Shown: piece after piece, positions 47,866 through 56,416 of the stretch
Layout of the letters: the number at the start of each line of letters is the position of its first letter
Position numbering within the stretch: position 1 is the first letter of the stretch
From: Chrysophaeum taylorii
Taxonomy: Eukaryota > Sar > Pelagophyceae > Pelagomonadales > Pelagomonadaceae
Assembly: GCA_029834535.1 (NCBI GenBank)
Contig: JAQMWT010000314.1
Span: 434,001-498,000 of the forward strand
Length of the DNA stretch: 64,000 nucleotides
Reading direction: 5' to 3'
The notes under the pieces: generated by a model
Database searches by the model: none
Seen by the model: the letters and a program-made list of their open reading frames with translations, nothing else
What the model was told of the DNA's origin: nothing
Program-made: the position numbers and the translations under genes

Positions 47866-49221
47866 CTACCAGCTGCGGACGTGCTTTTCGGGATAGGCGG
47901 GGGAGCACGAGGAGACCGCGAGCTGCTGTGCCTCGGCGACGATCTCGGCAGCGACGGCGTCGCTCTCGAGGCCGGCGGCCAAGGCCTCGGCGGCGCGGGC
48001 GCGGCGGAGCGCGTCTCGGGCGGCCTCGCGCGCCGCGCGCGCGGCCTCCCGCGCGTCGAGGGCCCGGCGGGCGGCCTCGGCGGCGAGGCGCGCGGCCTGG
48101 TCGGCGTGGGGCTTGGCGCAGGAAACGGCGCAGAACTTGAGCATAAAGTCGGGGTTTCCCGCGCACTCCCCCCGAGCCGCCCACTCGGGACACGAACCGT
48201 GCCAGTCGACGCACTTGCTCTCGACCCTGTAGACGAAAGGATCGGCGTCGACGTGCTGCCACAGCAGCACGGACTCGGGAGTCAGCGGCCCGCCGGCGCG
48301 GACGTCTCTCGCGGCAAAGAGGTGGGAGACGTACGCGGCGCGGGACTCGCGCGCTCCGGGCTCGAGCTCGAACGGGTCGAAGGACTGAGTCCCTCGGATC
48401 CAGAAAATCCGTATCGTGTGGGTGTGGTCGTTTTGAAAATGCACGCGCGCCTGCAACTTTGGCCACACCCAGGCCTCGAACGCCCGAGCGTCGGGCGCGC
48501 TCCGCAGCACCTCGAAATCATCCCAGAGCGAGGACCCGTTGCGCGCGAATACTATGCTCGGGCACCTAAAAAAGGACGTGTCGTCGAGACCGAAGCGTCT
48601 GGCGATCCTCGAGGGCGACCCGTCGTCCTCCGTCATCCTCGCCTTGGCGGTCTGGAGGACGTCCTCCCACCAGATGCCGTGGGCGTCGACCTTGTCGGCG
48701 AACGGGTAGGGAAAGAGCGTTCCGTAGGTGAGGCGGTCTTCGCACGCCCCCGGGTCGTAGAGTGCCAGCAGCAAGTGGCGATCGAGGATCCCATTGTCGG
48801 TCGCGCTGTCCTCCAGGTGCTTGCGCGACTTGACGACCACGACGCGCTTCATAGCCCTGACGTGTTCGGGGCTGAGCCGCGCGCGCCATCGCTGCTGCTG
48901 GTCGCGGTAGTGCCTCGAGGTGGTCTCGCCCGTGCGGTCGTACCGTCGCCTCTCCTCGGAGTCCGACAGCAGCTCGAACGCGGCGACGACCTCCAAGAAC
49001 GTCATTGTGTCGCTCGCCTTGCGCTTGTCTGGATGTGTCTCCCGCGCTCTTTGCCGGTACGCCGCGCGGACCTCGGCGAGCGTCGCGTCGCGAGAGATTC
49101 CGAGCACGGCGTAGGGGCACCGCTCGAGGGGCGCCGAGTACGCGCCCGACGACCGCGCGCGCAGCGGAATCAGCAGCAGCAGCAGCAGCAGCAGCTCCTC
49201 AAGAAGAAATAGGAAGATCAT
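47866..49221 (-). CDS. Secretory-pathway DnaJ protein with a ShKT domain
   Basis: 451 residues. The N-terminal signal peptide has a pure Leu core encoded by CTG repeats. The J domain spans about 34-100 with the HPD tripeptide in RETHPDKRKA. A central region of about 230 residues has no named domain (YPFADKVDAHGIWWEDVL, FRCPSIVFARNGSSLWDD). Residues 337-372 form a ShKT-like six-Cys module: CVDWHGSCPEWAARGEC, then NPDFMLKFCAVSCAKP. The last 75 residues are an Ala/Arg/Glu coiled coil. J proteins in the ER recruit BiP; ShKT modules are found in secreted proteins and prolyl hydroxylases. The pairing is unusual. Confidence 0.82.
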   Translation of the reverse strand: MIFLFLLEELLLLLLLLIPLRARSSGAYSAPLERCPYAVLGISRDATLAEVRAAYRQRARETHPDKRKASDTMTFLEVVAAFELLSDSEERRRYDRTGETTSRHYRDQQQRWRARLSPEHVRAMKRVVVVKSRKHLEDSATDNGILDRHLLLALYDPGACEDRLTYGTLFPYPFADKVDAHGIWWEDVLQTAKARMTEDDGSPSRIARRFGLDDTSFFRCPSIVFARNGSSLWDDFEVLRSAPDARAFEAWVWPKLQARVHFQNDHTHTIRIFWIRGTQSFDPFELEPGARESRAAYVSHLFAARDVRAGGPLTPESVLLWQHVDADPFVYRVESKCVDWHGSCPEWAARGECAGNPDFMLKFCAVSCAKPHADQAARLAAEAARRALDAREAARAAREAARDALRRARAAEALAAGLESDAVAAEIVAEAQQLAVSSCSPAYPEKHVRSW

Positions 49222-49254
49222 CGTGTGTGGAAGTAACTAACGCCCAACGGAAAT
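49222..49254. promoter_or_regulatory. 33-bp divergent intergenic region
   Basis: Between the ATGs of the DnaJ-ShKT gene (minus) and NAA40 (plus). Contains GTAACTAACG. Confidence 0.5.
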
Positions 49255-49848
49255 ATGATGATTACAAGCCGCCTCGAGGAGGCTCAAGGACGATGTCCCG
49301 CCAACGACGACGAGGGGAGCGAGGGGGAGTTGATGGGTCTCCTCGAGGCGAACATGCGGGCCATGTACGAGGCGAGCCCCTGGGGCTGGGACGGCCCCGC
49401 GAAGCGCGAGGAGGTGTCGCGCGCGCATCGCATCGTCGCGACGCGCGATGGTGTCCTCGCTGGCTTTGCGCTCTTTCGGTTCGAGCCCGACGACGAGGAG
49501 GACCCCGAGCGGGCGGTGCTGTACGTCCGCGAGCTCCAGATCTCGCCGCGCTTTCGCCGCACGGGGGTTGGAACGGAACTGATGCGACGACTCCACCGGC
49601 TCGCAAAAGGCCTCGACGCCGTCATGCTCACTGTCTTCAAGGCCAACACCTCGGCCCTCCGCTTTTACACCGCCCTCGGCTACGACATCGACCAGGACGA
49701 CCCCACAAACTACGACGACCGCAGCGCCTGCTACTACATCCTCAGCGCAAAACCACGGCTCGGGTTACCATCTTCTTCTTCTTCATCATCATTAAAGAAG
49801 AAGCGAAAACGTCGCGACGACCACCCACCAAGAGTTATATATAGGTGA
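49255..49848 (+). CDS. NAA40: N-alpha-acetyltransferase 40 (NatD), histone H4/H2A N-terminal acetyltransferase
   Basis: 197 residues. It resembles human NAA40: LLEANMRAMYEASPWGWDGPAKREE (human: LE.NlR.lYE.SeWGWd...K.eE), GFALFRFEPD, VLYVRELQISPRFRRTGVGTELM (the GNAT acetyl-CoA loop RRxGxG), AVMLTVFKANTSALRFYTALGYDIDQDDP and a late YYILS. NatD acetylates the N-terminal Ser of histones H4 and H2A. The tail carries a Ser run and a basic patch (LKKKRKRRDD) that could be a nuclear signal. Two ATGs are adjacent at the start. The stop is 17 bp from the convergent Nudix gene. Confidence 0.9.
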   Translation: MMITSRLEEAQGRCPANDDEGSEGELMGLLEANMRAMYEASPWGWDGPAKREEVSRAHRIVATRDGVLAGFALFRFEPDDEEDPERAVLYVRELQISPRFRRTGVGTELMRRLHRLAKGLDAVMLTVFKANTSALRFYTALGYDIDQDDPTNYDDRSACYYILSAKPRLGLPSSSSSSSLKKKRKRRDDHPPRVIYR

Positions 49849-49865
49849 TAATAATTAAAAACGTT

Positions 49866-50876
49866 TTAAGGTGGTGGAAACAACCAGGATTTGATAAGGT
49901 GGTGGGCGATAGCGTAGTCGCCCGGAACGAAAACCACGCCGTCTTCGGCGGCCCCCGCCGGCTGGTGGGCGTAGGCGACCGCGGCGTCGAAGGCTGCTCT
50001 CGCCTCTTGTCTCGTAAACCAGCGGACGTCCTCCATCTCGGTCTCGTCAACGTCTATCGTCGAGGCCGCGGCGGAAGCCTCGGCGACGCAGGCGAGCATG
50101 AGCTCGCAGCCACCAGCGCGGCCAATGGGCCAGGGTTGCGAGGCCCAGAGGGTTACGGCGTCGACGAGAACCCCTGCCTCCTCAAAGACTTCGCGCCGCA
50201 CGGCATCCTCGACGGTCTCGCAAGGTTCGACGAAACCCGACAGACACGTGTACATACCCTTGCGGAGCTTGGGGGTTCTCCCGAGCAAAATCTTCTGGTC
50301 GTCGGCGCTCCTCACCAGCGCGATCGCGACGGGGTCGATTCGCGGGTAGTATCGGCGCGAACACGCCCCGCAGACCCTCTTCGCTCCCCCCTCGATAGGG
50401 GTCGTCTCGTGGCCGCACGCGCCGCAGAACTTGGTGGTCGCGTGCCACGTCAGCAGCGCGCGCGCGCGGCTCGCGTCACCGAGAGCTTCGCGCGTCCCGA
50501 TTCCCATGAGCTCGCGAGTTCCTACGAAGATGCCCTCCGCGCGTTCGAGGATCTCCGCTTCTTGCCACGCGGACACGTCGATCGCGAGGTGGTTGGGCGA
50601 AAGCACGACGACCCCCTCTTCTCGCGCGCCGATGGCCCCGAGGATGTCGGGGTGCTGCCAGGCGATTTCCGCGCTGCCGTTTGGGGTTAAGGTCACCAGC
50701 TGTTTACCGTTGCGGTGCAGGAGGACGCGTCCCTCGCGCAGCTGCGATGCAACGAATCCCTCGTCCTTCCGGGATGCCAACGCGGCGCGCGCAGCCCGTC
50801 GCTCCTCCTGCGTCGGCCGCTGCGGCTGCACAAACGCCATCGTCGTCGTCGACATGGTCAACAAGAAAAGACGCAT
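49866..50876 (-). CDS. NADH pyrophosphatase / NAD-capped RNA hydrolase (NudC/NUDT12-like)
   Basis: 336 residues. Zinc ribbon: CGACGHETTP and CGACSRRYYPRIDPVAIAL. Nudix box GFVEPCETVEDAVRREVFEEAGV fits Gx5Ex7REUXEEXGU exactly, and the downstream SQPWPIGRAGGCELMLA is the NADH-specific SQPWPFPxS-type motif, with Ile-Gly in place of Phe-Pro. The enzyme cleaves NADH to NMNH and AMP and removes NAD caps from RNA. The N-terminus (MRLFLLTMSTTTMAFVQPQR) looks like a heterokont signal-plus-transit peptide with an AF cleavage site, so a plastid location is likely (inference). Confidence 0.92.
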   Translation of the reverse strand: MRLFLLTMSTTTMAFVQPQRPTQEERRAARAALASRKDEGFVASQLREGRVLLHRNGKQLVTLTPNGSAEIAWQHPDILGAIGAREEGVVVLSPNHLAIDVSAWQEAEILERAEGIFVGTRELMGIGTREALGDASRARALLTWHATTKFCGACGHETTPIEGGAKRVCGACSRRYYPRIDPVAIALVRSADDQKILLGRTPKLRKGMYTCLSGFVEPCETVEDAVRREVFEEAGVLVDAVTLWASQPWPIGRAGGCELMLACVAEASAAASTIDVDETEMEDVRWFTRQEARAAFDAAVAYAHQPAGAAEDGVVFVPGDYAIAHHLIKSWLFPPP

Positions 50877-51620
50877 CTACTGACGTGGTACAACGACTCG
50901 TAAACTCAGAGGGTAACTAACTAATAAGGCCGGCATTTCAACGAACTTTAATTATGTTCGGAAAATTTGGGGCAGGACGTGTAGTGTGTACCAATCACAA
51001 CCCACCGCTGTTGCCGCCTCGAGATCGAGACCGTAGGCGCCGTCGTCGAGCAAATAAAAACGCGGGTCTTTCCTTCCTTCCTTCCTTCCTTCCTTCCTTC
51101 CTTCCTTCCTCCTCCTATCTGTGACGAGAAGCAGCCTTTCTAAAACTGGTGGTGTATTATTTTACGGACTATCGGCCTCCTTGCCTTAGGGGTCGAGGCG
51201 GTGTGGCAAGCATATGTCTCTCTCCCTCTCTCTCTCCCTCCGGTTCTTCGGAGGTAGCATGCTAGCGCAATCGGCGTTCAGAAAGCACCTTGAAACGCTC
51301 GAGCCAGTTTCGGCGTTTGGTGATACCGACGAGCTGCGACTTTTTTTGCGGTCGCTCGACCGCGGCCGGATGACTCGTAATCGCCAGCGAAAAGTTGAGG
51401 TCTGAGTTAAGGTCGGCGCTCGCCGTCGTAATCGTCGAGGCGCTGCTCAGGGTCGCGTCGGACCCCGCGTCGTCTTCGCTCGTCACGGAGGCCTCCATCG
51501 TCATCGACGAACCTTTCCCAAAGTGGTGTGAGAACGCCGTGATGTGATCTGCCACAGGGGTTTAGTTTAGGAGTAATAATACTAATAAACTCTCTCTGCC
51601 ACAGGGGTTAGTTAGTTAGG
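50877..51620. other. Spacer with CCTT microsatellite
   Basis: TTCC run at 51068-51110 and a CTCT run near 51216-51240. No gene is supported, although a minus-strand frame at 51262-51555 has some coding-like composition. Close to the next start are CAGGGGTTTAG and CAGGGGTTAGTTAG. Confidence 0.5.
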
Positions 51621-52682
51621 ATGATGAGGATGAGTGTGGTGCCCTTCTTGATGGTCGTGCTTTCGAAACCGTTGGTCCATGTGCCCAAGCACCTTCCAAG
51701 GGCGTGCGAACCCTGCAGAAGGGCGCTCGTGATCGAGGGCGGAGACCAGAATGCGGCCTTCGCGACCCTTTTTTATCTGTATGTGGTGAACGGGGTGCTG
51801 TACGCTTGGCACAAGGGGCTGACGCCGATCATCGCCTTCAATCCCCTCTGGACAAAGCGCACGCTGAGCGAGTGCCCCTGGGAACGCTTCTTCGAGCCGT
51901 ACTGCGGCAACGTCTCCTGCCCCGAAGAAGAACGGCGCCCCCGGGAATTCTGGTACCCGGGGGTGCACACGAGGTTCGAGTGGTCGGTGAGGGCTTGGCA
52001 GTACGCCAAGTGCCCACCGCATGGCCACCACCACCGGCTCTTGTGCCATCACGACGACGACGAGATTCAGAGATACTGGCGGGAGACCGCACACCAAGTA
52101 GTCTCGAGAGTGCACAAGCCGGTACGCCGCGTCCGGCGGTTGGTCGAAAACGCGTGGCGCGCCTTCAACCCAACCAAGGCCCCAGCCCTCGCCGTGCACG
52201 CGCGAGGCACCGACAAAAAGCACGGCCGCCGGCGCATCGCGGCGGCGGACTTTCGGCTCGTGGTGGACTCGTTTCTGAAAACGGTTCGACGCGGTCGAGT
52301 CTACTTAGCGACGGAAGACGAAACCCTCGCCGCGGCCATAGCGCAGGATGACTTGATGGTCTACGTCCGCGACATCCGCACGCGGGCCAGAGGTCACGAC
52401 GCGAACTTCAAAGTCCACTTTAGACACCACTACGAGGTCGCTCTTGACGTGCTCGTCGACATCCTCCTGATGGCCAAGTGCGATTTTATCGTCCACGGCG
52501 CGAGCGCTGTGAGCGAAGCGGTCATTTATACCAACATCGGCCTCCACAACAGGTCCGTCAACTTGGAATACACCGACGGTGGTGCTCGCCGGCCCATTCC
52601 CTGGAACAATCGCGACTCCCTCGTTTGGGACGCCGTCGACGCCCGCTTTCGCCTCCTCCCGGTTTCTGATGATTTTTACTAG
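51621..52682 (+). CDS. Fucosyltransferase-like GT-B glycosyltransferase (GT23/NodZ type)
   Basis: 353 residues from the first of two close ATGs. The C-terminal half has the GDP-fucose-binding pattern of alpha-1,6-fucosyltransferases and related families: LAVHARGTDKKHG (HxRGTD), VYLATEDETLAAAI, HYEVALDVLVDILLMAKCDFIVHGASAVSEAVIYTN (family: DvL.Dil.ls.cd.lv...S..s..a...n). The N-terminal half is Cys- and Trp-rich (CEPCRR, YCGNVSCPEEE, WYPGVHTRFEWSVRAW), probably disulfide-bonded and lumenal, although the leader is only weakly hydrophobic (MSVVPFLMVVLS). A Golgi location is likely. The TAG stop overlaps the convergent gene's TAG as CTAG. Confidence 0.75.
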   Translation: MMRMSVVPFLMVVLSKPLVHVPKHLPRACEPCRRALVIEGGDQNAAFATLFYLYVVNGVLYAWHKGLTPIIAFNPLWTKRTLSECPWERFFEPYCGNVSCPEEERRPREFWYPGVHTRFEWSVRAWQYAKCPPHGHHHRLLCHHDDDEIQRYWRETAHQVVSRVHKPVRRVRRLVENAWRAFNPTKAPALAVHARGTDKKHGRRRIAAADFRLVVDSFLKTVRRGRVYLATEDETLAAAIAQDDLMVYVRDIRTRARGHDANFKVHFRHHYEVALDVLVDILLMAKCDFIVHGASAVSEAVIYTNIGLHNRSVNLEYTDGGARRPIPWNNRDSLVWDAVDARFRLLPVSDDFY

Positions 52683-54016
52683 TTGGGAACCCCCTCCCCC
52701 TCCTCCTCCTCCTCGAGGGGGGCCTCGCGGATGGGCACGAGGGTCACGACGGCGCGGCGGGTCGTCGGCGACGCGGCGAAGAGGTAGTCGCGAAGCGCGC
52801 CCGGCATCGACGCCGCGCGCGCGACGAAAAAAAAAACGACGGCGGCAAAAAAGACGAGAACGAGCGCGACGGCGGCCATTTGCGACCAGTGGTGCGGCTC
52901 CTCTCTCCGGAGGACTACGCCCTCCTCTTGCAGCAGCACCAACAACAACGAATCGTTGGCGGCGGCGGCGGCGGGAAACCACGTCGGGCGCGTCCAGTCG
53001 CCGAGCTCGTAGACCAAGCGTTTCGCCACGTAGATCGAAACTCGCTTTTTGTCGAAGAGCGCCGTGCAGAGGGTGCATGTGGGACAGTAGATGCCATACC
53101 TCCCCGAGCCGTCGACATCTCGCTCGTCCCACAGCACGTCGAGAATGCCCTTCGCGTCTTCCGGCGCTCCGAGCTGCGCGAGGGCGCGCGCCGTCCGGTG
53201 AACCGTCGAAGGGCCGATGCGCTGGGGGATATCGAGGAGATCGTACTCGTTGGCCTTGAAAACGGGCCCTTTCGCCTCAAAAAACACCGACAAATTCCTC
53301 GCGACTTCGCCGACGAAAAAATGAGTCGAATTAAAGATTTGATAGTTGTGGCCGGCAATGTGCGGCACTCTCGCAATCTCGAGGGCCTCCTCGAGGGACT
53401 GCGCTGCCAAGAGGGCGCGGCCGACCCAGTTCCGTCCAACGCCGCCGCGAAGTAAGAAGTCTCGAGGTTCGACGTAGTCGACCGTCGCGACTATTTTCGT
53501 ATTCCAACCGAACCCCCCCGTCGGCAGCTCGCCCGCGTATACGTACCCCACCATAAACGCGCCGTCGATCCACACCTCGGCCAAGAACGTCCGGTTCCAG
53601 TCCGAAGGTCTGTTGTCCTCGTTGTGGCCCACGGCCGGCGGAACCGTGTAGTCGCTGCACCCTCTACCTTCTTCCCGCAGATTCAGCCACAGAATCTCGT
53701 CGTAGTCCACGCCGCTCCCATTCGCGATTCCGCGGATCTCCGCCATAAACAAGGGATACTTTTGCTCGTGAAACGACTCGTCGAACCCTCTGATGGTGGT
53801 GGTGGGCACCTTGGATGATGATGATGATGGGTCAACTGCTTCGGCGAGTCTCAGCCGAATCATTTCGGCACCGTAGAGCCCCATCTCCCGCCCGAACCGC
53901 CAGTGCTCCGCCACGGAAGACCCGTACGCCCCGCGAAACACGGGGAGCGCGTCGACGACCACCAGAAGAAGAAGAAGCAGAAGAAGAAGAAGAAGAAGAA
54001 GAACCGTCATCACCAC
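52679..54016 (-). CDS. C45/acyltransferase (AAT/PLBD-like) Ntn-hydrolase with C-terminal membrane helix
   Basis: 445 residues. The signal peptide is a long Leu run encoded by CTT/CTC trinucleotides (53960-54003). The mature part resembles the isopenicillin-N acyltransferase (C45) family of self-processing Ntn hydrolases: FMAEIRGIANGSGVDYDEILWLNLREE, then GCSDYTVPPAVGHNEDN, where the Cys after Gly would become the N-terminal nucleophile, followed by IVATVDYVEPRD, GRNWVGRALLAAQSLEEAL, GHNYQIFNS and STVHRTARAL. Near the C-terminus a membrane helix (MAAVALVLVFFAAVVFFFVA) and a cytosolic acidic tail are added, so the enzyme is lumenal or extracellular and membrane-bound. Substrate unknown. Confidence 0.72.
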   Translation of the reverse strand: MVMTVLLLLLLLLLLLLLVVVDALPVFRGAYGSSVAEHWRFGREMGLYGAEMIRLRLAEAVDPSSSSSKVPTTTIRGFDESFHEQKYPLFMAEIRGIANGSGVDYDEILWLNLREEGRGCSDYTVPPAVGHNEDNRPSDWNRTFLAEVWIDGAFMVGYVYAGELPTGGFGWNTKIVATVDYVEPRDFLLRGGVGRNWVGRALLAAQSLEEALEIARVPHIAGHNYQIFNSTHFFVGEVARNLSVFFEAKGPVFKANEYDLLDIPQRIGPSTVHRTARALAQLGAPEDAKGILDVLWDERDVDGSGRYGIYCPTCTLCTALFDKKRVSIYVAKRLVYELGDWTRPTWFPAAAAANDSLLLVLLQEEGVVLRREEPHHWSQMAAVALVLVFFAAVVFFFVARAASMPGALRDYLFAASPTTRRAVVTLVPIREAPLEEEEEGEGVPN

Positions 54017-54170
54017 CTTATGAGTTGTTGAAATTCAACGACACTTCACTATACCTCCTAAAATCGCGGTCCGTTGGAGATACGAATCCTCGAGGATTCA
54101 TTCATTTTCGTTTTCATCATCATCCATACAACGGTGGTGGTGTCATTCACAACAACAACGCAAGATATAG
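54017..54170. promoter_or_regulatory. Divergent intergenic region between AAT-like and HDAC genes
   Basis: About 150 bp between the AAT-like ATG and the first HDAC ATG. No clear promoter motif. If the HDAC start is at 54285, a CAT run lies in its 5' UTR. Confidence 0.35.
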
Positions 54171-54244
54171 ATGGGGAGCTGGCCGCCACCGCACCAGTTC
54201 GAGGAGGCGCGCCGCATCGCGGGCTGCAGGACCACGAGCACCAC

Positions 54245-54283
<39 letters not shown>

Positions 54284-56148
54284 GATGTTGTTCGTCGATC
54301 TGCGGCAGCGAGACCAGCCAGGGCCCCTGGGACTGAGACTCGAGTTCGAGGGCTCGGACTGGGGCAACGCGGTCGTCGTTCCACCGAAACCACTCAATCC
54401 CAGCACCTCGCTCCTGCAACTCGAGGGACTCCTGCAGAACAACCAGAACCACCAAAGGTTGTTGCTGTTCGAAGACGACGAGTCGAGCGCGATGGACTTG
54501 GGCAGGGAGGTCGCTCGCGCGGGATTCAATCAGGCCGCGGAGGCCCTCGAAAAGTCGCGGCGCAGGTACTTTGAGGAGAATACCTTCGGGGAGGAGGACG
54601 ACGGCGACCCCCTCGCGGTGATGCCGAAAGCGGTCGAGGAGGACTTCGAGATCCCTATCGCGTCGATGCGGACCCAGCCTGTCGGCCCGCCGATCGAAGA
54701 CCACTTCGAACGAGTTGCCCGAGAGCAGCAAATATTCAGGACCCTCGTCGTGACGCACGTCGAGTGCAAAAATCACATCACCCCGGCAACGGCCGGCCGC
54801 GACTACCTGCTGGCCGCCGACGACGCGGACGCCCCGCCGAGAGGCAAGCGCCGGCTGCGCGCGTCGCCCGAGCAACCCGAGCGCGTGACGGCGGTCTTCG
54901 AGGCGCTCCGGCAGTGCCGGTGGGAGTGTGGGGGGGTTCGCCTCGTCGAGCCCGTCGAGCTCGAGACGTCCCCGACGCTCGCGACCGCGCTCGACGAGAA
55001 CGTCGCCGACTGGGCAGAACGGCCCGCCGACACCTTCTCCCCCGCCAAGGGAGATAAACCCTCAACGTCGCCGCCCAAGCGAACCACGAGCGTGAATTAC
55101 CTGTTCGACGACATCGAGCCCATCGTCCTGAGCGTGCACGACGTTGGCTATCTGTCGAGGATCGCGAACGAGATCGATCAGATGGCGGCCGAGGCACACC
55201 CCAAAAAACGCCAGGCGACATTGTACCGGTGCGTGAGCGTCACTGCCACGGGCGACACCTACGCCTCGGCGCGGTCGCTCCACGCTGCCTTGTGCGCCTC
55301 CTTCGCCGTGTGTCGCGCCGTCGACTCGGTCGTATCCCGAGAGTTCCGGAACGCCTTTTGCTGCGTCCGACCCCCCGGACATCACGCCGGAGCGGTGGGG
55401 TCCACGACCGACGACAACGGGAACCTCGTGGGCCAGGGCTTCTGCCTCGTCAACTCGGTCGCCGTCGCCGCGCGCTACGCTCTGGCGAACCACCCTTCCG
55501 TCCGACGGGTTGCCGTCATCGACTGGGACCTGTGCGTTGTTTGTTGCTGCTGCACCTAATACTCTTCCAGGCACCACGGAAACGGCACGGAGCAAATTCT
55601 ATGCGCGGACGACGGCCCGCTCGCCCGCGACTCGCTCCGGAACGCCGTCCTCTTCTGCTCGATCCACGGCGCGACGCCTCCCGGGTACGTACTGTCCATA
55701 TCAGAGACGAGCATGTAGTAGTATGGTCGCCACCAGGGTCGAGCCGCATTTGTTCCCCGGCACGGCGCGAACGGCGTCGCGCCAGGGCGTCGTCAACGTC
55801 CCGCTCGGCCCGGGCGCCTCGCACTCGGAGTTCCTCGAGCGCTTCAACGACGAGGTCATCACGGCCGCCGAGGCCTTCCAGCCCGACCTCCTCCTCATCT
55901 CGGCCGGTTTCGACGGGCACAAGGACGACCTCTTCAAATTCCACAAGCTCAGCGACAGGACCTACAAGGCGATGACGGAGGCCGTCGTGGCCCTCGCTCA
56001 GCGTTGCAACGCCGGGCTCGTCAGCGTGCTCGAGGGAGGCTACTCGATCCCGACCCTCGTCCGGTGCTGCACGGCCCACGTCCGCGCGCTCGCGACTCAC
56101 CTCCAGCCCCTCCCAATCTTGAACCCCCCCAGTCGCGGGATATGGTAG
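54171..56148 (+). CDS. Class II histone deacetylase (three exons)
   Basis: Exons 54171-55531, 55571-55684 and 55737-56148. The introns are only 39 and 52 bp, with GT...AG ends and phases that restore the frame. The protein is about 628 residues. A second ATG at 54285, after a His run encoded by CAT repeats, may be the true start. The catalytic domain starts near residue 200: SPEQPERVTAVFEAL, FCCVRPPGHHAGAV, QGFCLVNSVAVAARYAL, then across intron 1 VIDWDLHHGNGTEQIL, LFCSIHGATPPG, across intron 2 VVNVPLGPGASHSEFLERF, LLLISAGFDGHKDD and VLEGGYS. The zinc ligands (Asp and His of DLHHG, Asp of GFDGH) are present. It removes acetyl groups from lysine; class II members can act in nucleus or cytoplasm. 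The 200-residue N-terminal region is unknown. Confidence 0.9.
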
Positions 56149-56416
56149 TTATAAAGTCGGGAAGATACAACTAACCCTTATTATCCATGTTGTTGTTGAC
56201 CTAACCCCCTGAGATGTATGTGCCTTCCGCTCCGCCCTCCTTAACCTCTGATAACCCTGCTCTCTTCTTACGCTCGACGCTTTGACCGGAGACCGCTCTG
56301 AGCTGCCCCCTTTCCACGTCCGCTCCGCCCTTAACCTCTGGGCTTACTGCTTAACTCCGCCGCTCTTGATACTATGCCCCCCTTCCGCACGGACCGACCG
56401 ACCCTAAAGACTATTA
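56149..56416. other. Spacer after HDAC, no feature seen
   Basis: Contains CTAACCC-type sequences (56170, 56200) and CCGCTCC repeats of low complexity. No gene. Confidence 0.4.

Noticed and set aside
47881-49212. 443-codon plus-strand frame opposite the DnaJ gene
   Set aside because: Antisense shadow; the J-domain HPD and ShKT cysteines are on the minus strand.
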